Positions 18,692-28,172 of a stretch of DNA of 64,000 nucleotides are shown here, in pieces. Position 1 is the stretch's first letter. Each line of letters opens with the position of its first letter. The stretch covers positions 1,166,492 through 1,230,491 of the forward strand of contig JAMLJH010000002.1 in the NCBI GenBank assembly GCA_023953615.1. The letters are read 5' to 3'. Below the pieces are notes generated by a model that had not been told where the DNA came from, made no database searches, and saw nothing but the letters and a program-made list of their open reading frames with translations. Origin of the DNA: Verrucomicrobiia bacterium. GTDB taxonomy: Bacteria; Verrucomicrobiota; Verrucomicrobiia; Limisphaerales; JADLHS01. The position numbers were made by a program, and so were the translations under genes.

Positions 18692-18972
18692 TGCGGTGGC
18701 GGCGATAGTTTTAGCGGCTCCATCAAAATGGTAACCATCGAAGTGAAGGGAATCACCCGGCGCACCATCCAACGAAGGTTGCAGGGTGGACGCGACGTCT
18801 CGTCGCGTTGAGTGGCGCTGTGGTCATCGCCGGCAGGCGCTCAGGCTATTTGACCGTCGCAATATTCCAAGACTTCGGCGTGCGGACGTTGGCGAATTGA
18901 CAGCCCCGGCGGAGTGGCTAGAATCCGCCTCAGTTTGCAGCCCGTTAAATCGAAATCAACCAACCAACTCTT

Positions 18973-19458
18973 ATGAAAATAACGCTCATCGCAATCCTGG
19001 CAGTCCTCTTGATCGGGGTCAGCGGTTGTGGCAAGAAAAAGCACACGATCAAGACCGACGACGGCAATGTGGAAATCACCCAATCCAAATCCGGGGACGA
19101 TTTTCGGATGGAGATAAAAGGCCAGGATGGCAAATCCGCCATGACGGTGGGCGACACCGTCAGTGTTCCGGATTCTTTTCCCAAGGACGTGCCGATCCTC
19201 GCGGGGGCCAAACCTTTCATGAACGTGACTCAGGATAAGCTGGAGATTTTGCATTTGAAAATTCAGCAACCCCTGGCAGCAGTCGCCAAGGAATATCAGG
19301 AAAAGCTGAAGGCCGAGGGCTGGAAAATTGAATCCACCGCAAACATGGGCGAGATGTCCATGATCCAAGCGAAGAAAGACAACCGCACTTGTTCCGTCGT
19401 AATTAACAAAGGCTCGGGCGACGCCGAAGCAACGGTTCAACTCGCCGTGGGCGAGTGA
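18973..19458 (+). CDS. Lipoprotein of unknown function
   Basis: Predicted 161 residues. The signal MKITLIAILAVLLIGVSGC ends in a lipobox with the cysteine at residue 19. The mature protein begins with lysines and has an alternating polar pattern (DDGNVEITQSKSGDDFRMEI), then a helix-rich section (QPLAAVAKEYQEKLKAEGWKI) that resembles small periplasmic ligand-binding or YbjQ-like domains, though I do not assign a family. It is monocistronic, 281 bases after fumC. That spacer holds a short palindrome near 18790 (ACGCGACG/CGTCGCGT). Confidence 0.75.
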   Translation: MKITLIAILAVLLIGVSGCGKKKHTIKTDDGNVEITQSKSGDDFRMEIKGQDGKSAMTVGDTVSVPDSFPKDVPILAGAKPFMNVTQDKLEILHLKIQQPLAAVAKEYQEKLKAEGWKIESTANMGEMSMIQAKKDNRTCSVVINKGSGDAEATVQLAVGE

Positions 19459-19817
19459 GCGCGTCGCGGCGCCCGACATTTTTCCTCATCGAATAGGTCA
19501 AGGGCAGGGGAGAGAATCGTCGAACGGAAGTCCGCGCTTTGAATGGCTAACCCGGAACGATGCAGTTGGTTCAGGTGGAACGGCCAACCTGGCCGTTCTG
19601 GGCGGCAACCTGCCGCCCAGTCGAGCGTACGGAGATCGCACCCCATTGGGTTCGCACTCTTTGCGTCCGGCTAACGGGCTGGTAGCCCGACAGAACGGGC
19701 CAGTGGCCCGTTCCACCTAAACTCCAATCGAATCGTTCCAAGTAAGCGTATCCCTCGCTTTGCTTCAAAGGAGCAGAAGGCTATTGGCAGCCGCATCGGG
19801 CGGTGACAGTCAGGGGG
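19459..19817. repeat. Cluster of GC-rich palindromes
   Basis: The segment 19578-19715 strings together perfect or near-perfect hairpins: AACGGCC...GGCCGTT, GGGCGGC...GCCGCCC, CGGGCT...AGCCCG and AACGGGCC...GGCCCGTT. The last one with its right flank (19693-19736) recurs almost identically at 42592-42635. No gene is credible here. These are dispersed intergenic elements of unknown role, lying between the convergent lipoprotein and zwf genes. Confidence 0.75.
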
Positions 19818-21206
19818 CTATTTGAGCTTTGGCGATTCAACCACCACCGGATTGTGCCAGCCGCCGATTGGCGCGAGCGTTTCCGCTTCGCGCGGCCCCC
19901 AAGTGCCGCCTTCGTATTCGGGAACGGGCGTGGTCAGTTTGATGATGGGCGCCACGATGCGCCAGGCTTCCTCCACATAATCTTCGCGTGCGAACCAGGT
20001 TTGATCGCCAGCCATCGCGTCGCCAAGCACGCGCTCGTAAGCGTCCATTTCGCCCGCCTGCGGATGGTGTTGCGCGATGACTTCCATCTGGTCACTGGTG
20101 GATTCGTCATCAGACGTGATCGTGTTGAGGTTGAAGGCGAACGCAATGTCCGGACTCATGCGCAGCCGACAGGCATTCGGCATCAGTGGGTAGCCTTGAT
20201 ACATTGTCGGCGGTTGGCGCAGGCGCACCAGAATTTCCGTGCAGGTAACCGGCAGGCATTTCCCGGCGCGCAGATAGAACGGCACGCCCTGCCAGCGCCA
20301 CGAATCCACTTCCAGTTTGAACGCGGCAAAGGTTTCCACGCGCGAATCCGCGGCCACCCCCGGTTCGTTGCGATAGCCACGGAATTGACCGCGCACCAGG
20401 TTGCCAGGTGCAATCGGCGGGATGGCTTTGAGCACCTTCGCTTTCTCGTCGCGGATGGATTCGCTGTCCGTGCGCACCGGCGGCTCCATCGCCAGATGCG
20501 CGAGAATGTGGAACAGATGATTCTGCATCACGTCGCGGATGGTGCCGACCTGTTCGTAAAACGAGCCGCGGCCCTGCACCCCAAAATTCTCCGCCATGGT
20601 GATCTGCACGCTTTCGACGTAGCGGCGATTCCAAAACGGTTCGAGCAGCGTATTGGCGAAGCGGAAGAACAGCATGTTGTGAACGGGCTTTTTGCCGAGG
20701 TAATGGTCAATGCGGAAAATCTCCCGTTCCTGAAAATGCTGAAGCAAAATTCGATTCAACGTGCGGGCGGACGCCAGATCGCGGCCGAACGGTTTTTCGA
20801 TGACGACGCGCGCATCCCGGGTGCAACCGGCCTTGACCAATTGGGTGACCACCGTGGCAAAAGCCGCCGGCGGAATCGCGAGGTAGAACGCCGGGCGCTG
20901 CACCTGGCCCAGCTCGCGGTGCAGCGCTTGAAAAGTGGCGGCGTCATTGAAATCACCATCCACGTAGCGCAGCAATTGGCATAACTTCGGAAAGGCGGCG
21001 GCGTCCAGCCCGCCGTGCTTTTCCACGCTGTCTCGCGCGCGGGCTTTGAGCTGGTCCAGATTCCAGCCGGACTTGGCGACGCCGATGACCGGCACGTTGA
21101 GCGTGCCGCGGCGGACCAGGGCTTGCAGCGTGGGAAAGATCTTTTTGTAAGCCAGATCGCCCGTGGCGCCGAAGAATACCAACGCGTCGGAATGATTTTC
21201 GTTCAT
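19818..21206 (-). CDS. zwf: Glucose-6-phosphate 1-dehydrogenase
   Basis: Predicted 462 residues. The N-terminus has the NADP-binding pattern [32 protein letters not shown] follows, and the active-site signature [13 protein letters not shown] contains the catalytic histidine region and lysine. [14 protein letters not shown] text ([11 protein letters not shown]) further on is also conserved. It oxidises glucose-6-phosphate to 6-phosphogluconolactone with NADP+, opening the oxidative pentose-phosphate pathway. No pgl or gnd gene is adjacent. It is somewhat shorter than the E. coli enzyme (491) but all motifs are in place. Confidence 0.96.
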   Translation of the reverse strand: MNENHSDALVFFGATGDLAYKKIFPTLQALVRRGTLNVPVIGVAKSGWNLDQLKARARDSVEKHGGLDAAAFPKLCQLLRYVDGDFNDAATFQALHRELGQVQRPAFYLAIPPAAFATVVTQLVKAGCTRDARVVIEKPFGRDLASARTLNRILLQHFQEREIFRIDHYLGKKPVHNMLFFRFANTLLEPFWNRRYVESVQITMAENFGVQGRGSFYEQVGTIRDVMQNHLFHILAHLAMEPPVRTDSESIRDEKAKVLKAIPPIAPGNLVRGQFRGYRNEPGVAADSRVETFAAFKLEVDSWRWQGVPFYLRAGKCLPVTCTEILVRLRQPPTMYQGYPLMPNACRLRMSPDIAFAFNLNTITSDDESTSDQMEVIAQHHPQAGEMDAYERVLGDAMAGDQTWFAREDYVEEAWRIVAPIIKLTTPVPEYEGGTWGPREAETLAPIGGWHNPVVVESPKLK

Positions 21207-21297
21207 GTGATTTCGTCAGCCGGTTTGATGGGTTCGATCTCGCGCCGCGGTGGCTTGGGCGCGGCCGAAACACGAGCCCGATTACCAATCGCGCGAC

Positions 21298-22056
21298 CTA
21301 CGCCGTTTTGATTTTGGACACGCGAACCTTCCAGTCGTCCGGACCTTTCTCCAGATATTCCCAACGGAAGGGTTCTTTGCTCTCGGCTTCCATTTGATAA
21401 TACAGCGGTTTAGGATCGTGATCGTTGATGAATTCAAACGCCTCGCCGGGTTTGATATCCGCGAACGCCCGGTAAAACATGTCGTGCCGTTGGGCGGGCG
21501 GATAGGGACGAAAATCCATTTCGTTGACGACCGCGAAACCCTCTTCGCCCAGACCGCTTGCCGCCACCTTTTTGATGTGAACGACGTATTCGCCGGGCGT
21601 TTTCTGCTGACCGGTCCAGGTGTGCTTGCCGGCGAATTTATTTTTGAAAATATCGTGAATGGCGGTCGGCTCTTCCTTGGCGATCAATTCCATCACTGTA
21701 TCCGTTTCCATCATGGCGTAGCGGTGGAACACCACCTTGCTCCACTCCGCCGCGCCCACGTTGCGCAGATCCAGCAGCGTGGCGACCCGGCTCATGTCGC
21801 GCCCTTGCGACGCGCCGGTGCGCGTGACCTTGACCTTCCAGTCGCGTCCGCCGCGGTTCAGATACTCCCAACCCACCACGTCGCCGTGGATGGACTTGAA
21901 TTCGTAATAGAGCGGGACGGGATCGTGATCATTGATGAACGTGAAACTCTGACCGACCGGCAATTCTTGAAAGAGCTTTAATAGTTTCTCGTGCCGCTGG
22001 ATCGGCACCAACACCCGCACATCCAATACCTCATCTGGTTTAAGCTTGTCACTCAT
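21298..22056 (-). CDS. Protein with two DUF2249 domains
   Basis: Predicted 252 residues from the ATG at 22056, which has a good ribosome site (GAAAGG). The N-terminal repeat (residues about 12-75) and the C-terminal repeat (about 185-250) share the pattern F-FINDHDP-PLYY-E-WEYL--G--DWKV-V, the signature of DUF2249. The middle section (about 90-180) is unlike either and contains EKGEEP-type acidic text. DUF2249 proteins often accompany nitric oxide, haem or hemerythrin functions, but their biochemical role is unclear. The tandem arrangement with a spacer domain is unusual. It is in the same direction as zwf, 91 bases away. Confidence 0.85.
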   Translation of the reverse strand: MSDKLKPDEVLDVRVLVPIQRHEKLLKLFQELPVGQSFTFINDHDPVPLYYEFKSIHGDVVGWEYLNRGGRDWKVKVTRTGASQGRDMSRVATLLDLRNVGAAEWSKVVFHRYAMMETDTVMELIAKEEPTAIHDIFKNKFAGKHTWTGQQKTPGEYVVHIKKVAASGLGEEGFAVVNEMDFRPYPPAQRHDMFYRAFADIKPGEAFEFINDHDPKPLYYQMEAESKEPFRWEYLEKGPDDWKVRVSKIKTA

Positions 22057-22288
22057 GCCTTTCAGTATCCGCGCAAAAAATCGCGAAGCAAGTTTGCATC
22101 CGGACCACGCGGATACGTGAACGCGCAAAATTTGATGGCGGTCAGGCAGAGCGATCCGGCTGCAACCCGGTACAGAAAATTCGCTGAAACGCAAAATTTG
22201 TTTGAGGTAAGGACGAAATTTCACATTTTGGAGACAAAATGGTGGCCAGCGTTCCGCGCAATGACCCGCGACTGACAGGCAGTTTTGC

Positions 22289-23086
22289 ATGAAGGTTTAC
22301 AAGTTACTTCTCAACGACACATTTATTCTGGGCGTCATTCTGCTCAACGCCGTGGTGATTTTCATCGAAGGCTTTGGCGTTGCGGAACAGTTGCTGGATA
22401 TCGTCGAGGCGCTGTTCACGCTGGTCTTCGTTTTTGAGATCGGGCTTAAAATCAAGACCTACGGCGCGCCCGCCTATTTTTCGCAGCACTGGAACAAATT
22501 CGATTTCACCGTGGTGTTGCTTTCGTTGCCGTCCTTGGCCATTCCGTTCGGCGATTACCAATTTCTCGGCACGAATATTTTCATGACGCTGCGGATCTTC
22601 CGCGTTTTCAAGTCGTTCCGCCTCATCAAGTACTTGCCCAACGCCAATTCCTTTGTCGTGTCCGTCCAGCGCGCGCTGCGGACGTCTTACATCATTCTCA
22701 TCGGTTTTTTTGTGCTCATCTTCATCACGGCGCTCATCAGCGGATCGTTTTTCAAGGAAGCCGCGCCACAATACTTTGGCAATCCGCTAAAGTCCATCTA
22801 CACGATTTTCCAACTGTTCTCCGTGGAAGGCTGGTATGAAATTCCCAATGCCATCGCCCAGGAATCCAGCCCAACGACCGCCTTTTTCGTGAAACTCTAT
22901 TTCAGCGGCTTATTGATGGTGGGTGGAATCATGGGGTTGTCATTGGTCAACTCGATCTTTGTGGACGCCATGGTTAGCGACAACAACGATGACTTGGAGG
23001 CTGAAATCAACAAGTTGACCAAGCAAGTTCACTCGCTGGAACAGAAACTCGATCAATTCATCCAGTCCAACGCGGAGAAAAAATAG
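22289..23086 (+). CDS. Single-domain voltage-gated cation channel (NaChBac-type)
   Basis: Predicted 265 residues with six hydrophobic spans. The fourth (residues about 95-120, TLRIFRVFKSFRLIKYLP) has a basic residue every third or fourth position, the voltage sensor. The pore loop FSVEGWYEIP near 180-189 replaces the usual TLESW of bacterial sodium channels but keeps the Glu and Trp. S6 (LMVGGIMGLSLVNSIFVDAM) leads to a C-terminal coiled coil (LEAEINKLTKQVHSLEQKLD) that would tetramerise the channel. Likely substrate Na+, possibly Ca2+. It stands alone. Confidence 0.88.
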   Translation: MKVYKLLLNDTFILGVILLNAVVIFIEGFGVAEQLLDIVEALFTLVFVFEIGLKIKTYGAPAYFSQHWNKFDFTVVLLSLPSLAIPFGDYQFLGTNIFMTLRIFRVFKSFRLIKYLPNANSFVVSVQRALRTSYIILIGFFVLIFITALISGSFFKEAAPQYFGNPLKSIYTIFQLFSVEGWYEIPNAIAQESSPTTAFFVKLYFSGLLMVGGIMGLSLVNSIFVDAMVSDNNDDLEAEINKLTKQVHSLEQKLDQFIQSNAEKK

Positions 23087-23574
23087 TGTCCGCCTCCTAC
23101 GCCAGCGCAACAGTTTGAAGCGCTCTGCCGTATATTTAACCGCCGATATGACGCAGCGGGCCTCCAACCTCACGTCAAGCGTTGGGGGCAAACTGATGCT
23201 CGTCCTGGGTTTGGGACGAGCACCAGCGCGACCGCATCCGGACTGCGGCAGTCCGCTGCCGCTGTGGAATCATCGGCACGCGGACGGAAAGCGGCAGAAG
23301 CCTGCCGCAGTCCAAAACCTCGCGGACAGAGGCGCCATTCCCAATCCGGCCTCCACCTTCATTGGGTTACAGCCGTTCGGTGCCACGGCTACAACTTTAA
23401 TTAACCCGCTATAAAAGCGGGGCAGGGAGCTTGGGTTGACCAAGTCTCCGCAATTTCAGTCCTCGCTCCGGCCGCACCGATGGGCACCTGCAAAATGCGG
23501 AGAGCCATTCAGCCTGCTCCGACAAGCGCCGGGCCGAGCGGAAAACCAGGACTCAAAGGCAGGGACGCTTTGAA
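23087..23574. repeat. Long intergenic with palindromes
   Basis: Nothing coding is convincing over these 488 bases. GGACTGCGGCAG (23240-23251) is matched by its complement CTGCCGCAGTCC (23302-23313), and a tight hairpin GCGGCAG/CTGCCGC sits at 23291-23308. They have the same style as the palindromes near 19.6 and 42.5 kb. Confidence 0.6.
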
Positions 23575-24483
23575 TTATGCTTTGGCCGTGGACGCTTCGT
23601 AGATGTTCTGGATGGCGTCGTCGAGCAGAGCATTGAATTCGGCAGCGGTTTGCTGGGCGGACAGGCCCTCGGCAAGTGCGCGCGAAAAACTCGCGATGAC
23701 GCCGTGTTGTCGTTGCAAACGCGCGTTGCCTTCCGTGCGCGAATAACCGCCCGAGAGCGCCACGACTTTGAGGACTTTCGGATGTTTCACGAGTTCCGCA
23801 TGGAGATCATTCTGCTCGGGCAGCGTAAGTTTGAGCATGACCTGTCGTCCGGCGGGCAGTGCGTCGAGACGTTGCAGCAGCGCCGTTTTGAGCAGGGCCT
23901 CGGCGCCCGCCTTATCGGGGCAATGAATGTCCACTTCCGGCTCGACGATGGGCATGAGTCCGGCCGCGTTGATTTGGGCCGCGACTTCAAATTGCTGCTC
24001 CACGATGGCGCGAATCCCCGCCGCGTTGGCCTGGTTGATGACGGAACGCATTTTAGTTCCGAAGATGTGCTTGGCGTTGGCGCGGGCCAGCAAGGCGTCC
24101 AAACCGGGCATCGGTTTCATCAAACGCACGCCGTCGCGTTCCTCGATCAAACCTTTGTCCACCTTGAGAAACGGCACGATGCGTTTCTGATTCCAGAGAT
24201 AATCCGCAGTCGGTTGGCCTTCGATGTCGCCGTCCATGGTGCGCTCAAACAAAATCGCGCCGAGGATGCGGTCGCCGCTGAAAACCGGACTGGTGATGAT
24301 GCGGGCGCGCATCTGATGGACGAGGGCGAACATTTCCGCTTCGTTGCTCCAGGCGTCGGGTTTGAGGCCGTAAGCGGTCAGGGCTTTGGGGGTACTGCCG
24401 CCGCTTTGATCCAGCGCGGCAATGAAGCCGGCCTGCGTGCGAATTTTGCGGAGTTGTTGTGCTTTCAAGTTTAGTGTGCTCAT
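23575..24483 (-). CDS. Class I fructose-bisphosphate aldolase
   Basis: Predicted 302 residues. [17 protein letters not shown] near the N-terminus, [18 protein letters not shown] and [10 protein letters not shown] are hallmarks of bacterial class I aldolase, where lysines in KVDKG and VMLKLT form the Schiff base. It splits fructose-1,6-bisphosphate into two trioses without a metal. Its start codon shares a base with the pgi stop (TAATG), so it is translationally coupled as the last gene of a glucokinase-pgi-aldolase operon. Confidence 0.94.
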   Translation of the reverse strand: MSTLNLKAQQLRKIRTQAGFIAALDQSGGSTPKALTAYGLKPDAWSNEAEMFALVHQMRARIITSPVFSGDRILGAILFERTMDGDIEGQPTADYLWNQKRIVPFLKVDKGLIEERDGVRLMKPMPGLDALLARANAKHIFGTKMRSVINQANAAGIRAIVEQQFEVAAQINAAGLMPIVEPEVDIHCPDKAGAEALLKTALLQRLDALPAGRQVMLKLTLPEQNDLHAELVKHPKVLKVVALSGGYSRTEGNARLQRQHGVIASFSRALAEGLSAQQTAAEFNALLDDAIQNIYEASTAKA

Positions 24484-26117
24484 TATTTTCCTTTCATTTT
24501 ACGGTAGCGACGGATCAGGTGATTCGTCGAGCTGTCATGTTTCAATTTCGGTAGCGTCGGACTTTCCAATTCGGGAACGATCCGTTGCGCCAGAACTTTC
24601 CCCAGTTCCACGCCCCATTGATCGAACGAGTCAATATTCCAAATCGCCCCCTGCACAAAGACGCTGTGTTCGTAGAGGGCGACCAATTTCCCAAGCGTCG
24701 CGGGAGTCAGCTTATCCGCCAGAATAATATTGGACGGGCGGTTGCCGGTGAAAACCTTGTGCGGGACCAAGGCGGCGGGCACGCCTTCGGCCTTCACTTC
24801 CGCGGCGGTTTTGCCAAAGGCCAGCGCTTCGGCTTGCGCGAAAACATTCGCCAACAGCAGATCGTGATGTCGTCCGAGCGGAGTCAAGGGGCGGGCGAAC
24901 GCGATGAAATCGCACGGAATCAAACGCGTGCCCTGATGAATGAGCTGGTAGAACGAGTGTTGGCCGTTCGTACCCGGTTCGCCCCAGAAAATCGGACCGG
25001 TGGAATAATTCACCGGCTGCCCGGCGCGCGTAACGTGCTTGCCGTTGCTTTCCATGGTCAACTGCTGCAGGTAGGCGGGAAAGCGTTTGAGATAATTTTC
25101 GTAGGGCAACACGGCCGTCGTTTCCGCGTTGAGGAAATTCGTGTTCCACACGGTGAGCAGGCCGAGCAGCGCCGGTAAATTTCTCTCCAGCGGCGCGGTG
25201 CGGAAATGTTCATCCAGCTCATGCGCCCCGGCGAGCAGGGCGCGAAAGTTCGTCGGGCCGATGGCGATCATGGTCGAAAGTCCAATGGCCGAGTTCATGG
25301 AGTAGCGACCGCCCACCCAATCCCAGAAACCGAACATGTTTGCGCGATCAATTCCGAACGCGGCCACCTTCTCGGCGTTGGTGGACACCGCGACGAAATG
25401 TCGGGTGACGGCCTTCACGTCACCACGACAGGCGCGCAGCAGCCAGGCGCGCGCGCTCTGCGCGTTGGTCATGGTTTCCAGCGTGGTGAAAGTTTTCGAC
25501 GCGATGATGAACAGCGTTTCCGTCGGATCGAGATCGTGCGTGGCTTCAACGAAATCCGCGCCATCCACATTCGAGATGAACCGGAAGGTCAGGGAGCGAT
25601 CGCTGTAATGGCGGAGCGCTTCGTAGGCCATCACCGGACCGAGGTCCGAACCGCCGATGCCGATGTTGACCACATTGCGGATGCGGCGGCCCGTGTGACC
25701 TTTCCATTTGCCGGTGCGGACGCGGTTGGCAAAATTCGCCATTCGGTTCAACACCGCATGGACTTCAGGCACGACGTTTTTGCCGTCCACGCGAATCACC
25801 GTGCCACGGGGCGCGCGCAGGGCGACGTGCAACACGGCGCGATTCTCGGTGACGTTGATTTTGTCGCCGCGAAACATCGCTCCGATCTTGCCGCGCAAGT
25901 CGGTTTCTTTGGCCAGTTGGCGCAGCCCGCGCAGGGTTGCGGCGTTGATGCGATTCTTTGAGTAATCAAGGAACAGCCCCACGCCTTCGGCAGTGAACCG
26001 TTCGCCGCGCCGGGCATCCTGCGCGAAGAGGTCGCGCAAATGTAGTTGCTCAATGGTTTGACGATGGCGCGTCAACGCTTTCCAGACGGGCAGCGTTGTG
26101 AGTGATTTTGTTTTCAT
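24483..26117 (-). CDS. pgi: Glucose-6-phosphate isomerase
   Basis: Predicted 544 residues, normal length. It carries [18 protein letters not shown], the family signature [37 protein letters not shown], and near the C-terminus [14 protein letters not shown]. It interconverts glucose-6-phosphate and fructose-6-phosphate. It is positioned between a ROK glucokinase (6 bases upstream) and class I aldolase (overlapping), so glucose phosphorylation, isomerisation and cleavage genes are in one transcript. Confidence 0.97.
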   Translation of the reverse strand: MKTKSLTTLPVWKALTRHRQTIEQLHLRDLFAQDARRGERFTAEGVGLFLDYSKNRINAATLRGLRQLAKETDLRGKIGAMFRGDKINVTENRAVLHVALRAPRGTVIRVDGKNVVPEVHAVLNRMANFANRVRTGKWKGHTGRRIRNVVNIGIGGSDLGPVMAYEALRHYSDRSLTFRFISNVDGADFVEATHDLDPTETLFIIASKTFTTLETMTNAQSARAWLLRACRGDVKAVTRHFVAVSTNAEKVAAFGIDRANMFGFWDWVGGRYSMNSAIGLSTMIAIGPTNFRALLAGAHELDEHFRTAPLERNLPALLGLLTVWNTNFLNAETTAVLPYENYLKRFPAYLQQLTMESNGKHVTRAGQPVNYSTGPIFWGEPGTNGQHSFYQLIHQGTRLIPCDFIAFARPLTPLGRHHDLLLANVFAQAEALAFGKTAAEVKAEGVPAALVPHKVFTGNRPSNIILADKLTPATLGKLVALYEHSVFVQGAIWNIDSFDQWGVELGKVLAQRIVPELESPTLPKLKHDSSTNHLIRRYRKMKGK

Positions 26118-26123
26118 ACAGCG

Positions 26124-26855
26124 TTAAGAAATTCTCTTTGCCCCATCGGTCCCGGCCCATAGACGCAATCCGCCCAGGAAAGCGTTGGCGTTGTCGCCAG
26201 CACGGCACCCGGGCGGCAGTTTTTTCAGACGATGCACATTGCCACCACCGAGGACGACGTCGTCGGGCAGCAGGGCGGCCGTGAGTTGTTTCACCACGTT
26301 TTTCACATGCTGCCGCCATTGGCTCTCGCCATATTTTTGCAAACCGCGAATGCCCAGATAATCTTCAAACGTCGCGTCCTGATAAGTGAGGTGCGCCAGT
26401 TCCATCGGCACAACGATGTGCTCCACCACCATCGCCGAACCCATGCCGGTGCCCAGCCCGAGGAAGAGCATCTTGCCGCCGCGATAACTGCCCAGCGCTT
26501 GCATGGCGGCGTCATTGATCATTTTCACCGGTCGCTGAAAACCGGCGCGGAAGTTGAAACGCATCCAACCCTTGCCAAGATTCCACGGCTCTTCCATCGG
26601 TTGGTTGTGTCGTACGGGTCCGGGATAACCGATGGAAACGGCGTCAAACGGCCAATCGGCCGTCAGCTTGCGAACCTGCGCGACCAGTTGTTTGGGGGTC
26701 AACTTCGGACCGGAATCAAACTGTCGGTGCGGAGTGCGACCTGAAACCAGAATTTTGACGTGCGTGCCACCAATATCAATCACCAGCACCCGGCGGGAGC
26801 GTTGCGTCGGTGAGGATTGTTTTGCTGCCGCGTTTCGCGCGGAAATTTTTTTCAT
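26124..26855 (-). CDS. ROK-family glucokinase (polyphosphate-glucokinase-like)
   Basis: Predicted 243 residues from the ATG at 26855. VLVIDIGGTHVKILVSG is the phosphate-binding loop of ROK kinases, VSIGYPGPVRHN and NDAAMQALG follow, with the catalytic aspartate in the latter, and FLGLGTGMGSAMV is the second glycine-rich loop. Its size and GxPGPVR text match polyphosphate-type glucokinases more than the larger zinc-containing ROK proteins. There is no sign of the CxCGxxGC zinc motif. It phosphorylates glucose to feed Pgi downstream. ATP versus polyphosphate use cannot be told from sequence. Confidence 0.85.
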   Translation of the reverse strand: MKKISARNAAAKQSSPTQRSRRVLVIDIGGTHVKILVSGRTPHRQFDSGPKLTPKQLVAQVRKLTADWPFDAVSIGYPGPVRHNQPMEEPWNLGKGWMRFNFRAGFQRPVKMINDAAMQALGSYRGGKMLFLGLGTGMGSAMVVEHIVVPMELAHLTYQDATFEDYLGIRGLQKYGESQWRQHVKNVVKQLTAALLPDDVVLGGGNVHRLKKLPPGCRAGDNANAFLGGLRLWAGTDGAKRIS

Positions 26856-27022
26856 GAAGTTGATGCGACGCGGAATCTTTGCGCGTTCCACCGTCGGCAG
26901 CAGCATGAACGACTATGAAATAAAAATCACGCAGAATCCTTTCCGCGTTCTTTCCGCGTCGCTCGCCCGCAGGGTTGGGGGCGGTGCGAACGGCGCGGGT
27001 GAATTCGACTCCGGCGCTGCGG

Positions 27023-27379
27023 TTACTTCCGTTTGAGTTTGGCTTCCAGATACGCCTTCAGCGCGACGACGTTGTTGTGTTCCGCGTCATGCGAACTGAA
27101 CAACAAGGTGGCTGTCTCTTTTTTTACCGCGTCGAGCAACGGTTGCCAGGCGGTCGGGTTGGCGTCCAGCTCCGCGCGATAGCGCTTCTGGAACTCGGGC
27201 CATTTAGCCGGATCGTGGCTGAACCACTTGCGCAGCTCGGTGCTGGGCGCGACTTCGCGAAACCAGGCGTCCAGTTTGGCCGCCGCCTTCGTCATGCCTC
27301 GCGGCCAGAGCCGCTCGACCAGAAAACGTTTTCCGTCGCTTTTAGCCGGCGGATCATAAACGCGTTTGATTTGCAACAT
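27023..27379 (-). CDS. DUF488 family protein (YeaO-like)
   Basis: Predicted 118 residues from the ATG at 27379, chosen for its ribosome site GGGAG. IKRVYDPPAKSDGKRFLVERLWPRG is diagnostic of the short YeaO-like branch of DUF488, as are WFSHDPAKWPEFQKRY and LLFSSHDAEHNNVVALK. The function is unknown. It is the gene directly after the FAD reductase in the same direction (27 bases). Confidence 0.88.
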   Translation of the reverse strand: MLQIKRVYDPPAKSDGKRFLVERLWPRGMTKAAAKLDAWFREVAPSTELRKWFSHDPAKWPEFQKRYRAELDANPTAWQPLLDAVKKETATLLFSSHDAEHNNVVALKAYLEAKLKRK

Positions 27380-27405
27380 AACTTCTCCCTTTCCAAATGG
27401 CGGAT

Positions 27406-28134
27406 TCAATAACCACCAAAATCTTCCAGGCGAATATCGTCATCGTCCACACCGGTTTGGTTGAGCAGCGCATGCACGCCATTGACCATGCCCGGCGGCC
27501 CGACGAGGTAATAAACCGGTGACACGGCTTCGCTCTTGTATTTGCCGAGCAACTCGGGCGTCAGCCGGCCTTTCTCGCCTGACCAATTTTCCGCCGCCGT
27601 CATGATTGGTACCAGGTGGAAATTGGGATTCTGTTTCTGCAACCCGGTCAATTCCTCCAGGAACGCGGCGTCCTGCGGGCGGCGGTTCAGATACAGCAGG
27701 AGCAATTTGTGAGGCAGATGCTCATGGGCCGCCCGCGCCAGAATGCTGCGCACGGGGGTGATGCCGATGCCGCCCACGATGAGCACGGCGGTGCGCGCGG
27801 CGTTGTTATGCAACGTCAGGCTGCCGCTGGGACCTTCAATTTGCACTTCGGAGCCAAGGGGCAGGTTGGTGATTACCCGTTTGAAGGCGGTGTCGCGCAA
27901 GCGGGTGGCCACCATGAGAAAATCCTCGTGAGGCGCGCTGGCGATGGAGAGGGCGCGCCCGTTGCCTTCTGCGTCGGTTTCGCTGGGATTCAGCAACGTT
28001 ACTTCGAGATATTGCCCGGGGCGAAAGGTGAATCCGGCCGGCTTCTCGAACTGAAACGCCAGGGTGCGTTCGGCCACGGTGAGCCGGTGCTTTAGTTTGA
28101 CTTGATATTTATTGCTTGATGTTTGAGTGCTCAT
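27406..28134 (-). CDS. FAD/NAD(P)-binding ferredoxin reductase-like oxidoreductase
   Basis: Predicted 242 residues from the ATG at 28134. FTFRPGQYLEVTL and RALSIASAP (the RxxSxxS FAD motif) come first, then VLIVGGIGITPVRSIL for NAD(P), and YYLVGPPGMVNGVHALL near the end. There is no iron-sulfur ferredoxin domain attached, so it is a stand-alone two-domain reductase of the FNR superfamily. It passes electrons between NAD(P)H and an unknown acceptor. It lies between transaldolase and the DUF488 gene. Confidence 0.88.
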   Translation of the reverse strand: MSTQTSSNKYQVKLKHRLTVAERTLAFQFEKPAGFTFRPGQYLEVTLLNPSETDAEGNGRALSIASAPHEDFLMVATRLRDTAFKRVITNLPLGSEVQIEGPSGSLTLHNNAARTAVLIVGGIGITPVRSILARAAHEHLPHKLLLLYLNRRPQDAAFLEELTGLQKQNPNFHLVPIMTAAENWSGEKGRLTPELLGKYKSEAVSPVYYLVGPPGMVNGVHALLNQTGVDDDDIRLEDFGGY

Positions 28135-28172
28135 TTTATTTTCGCTTTCCAACTTAAATCTTAATCCGGGTT

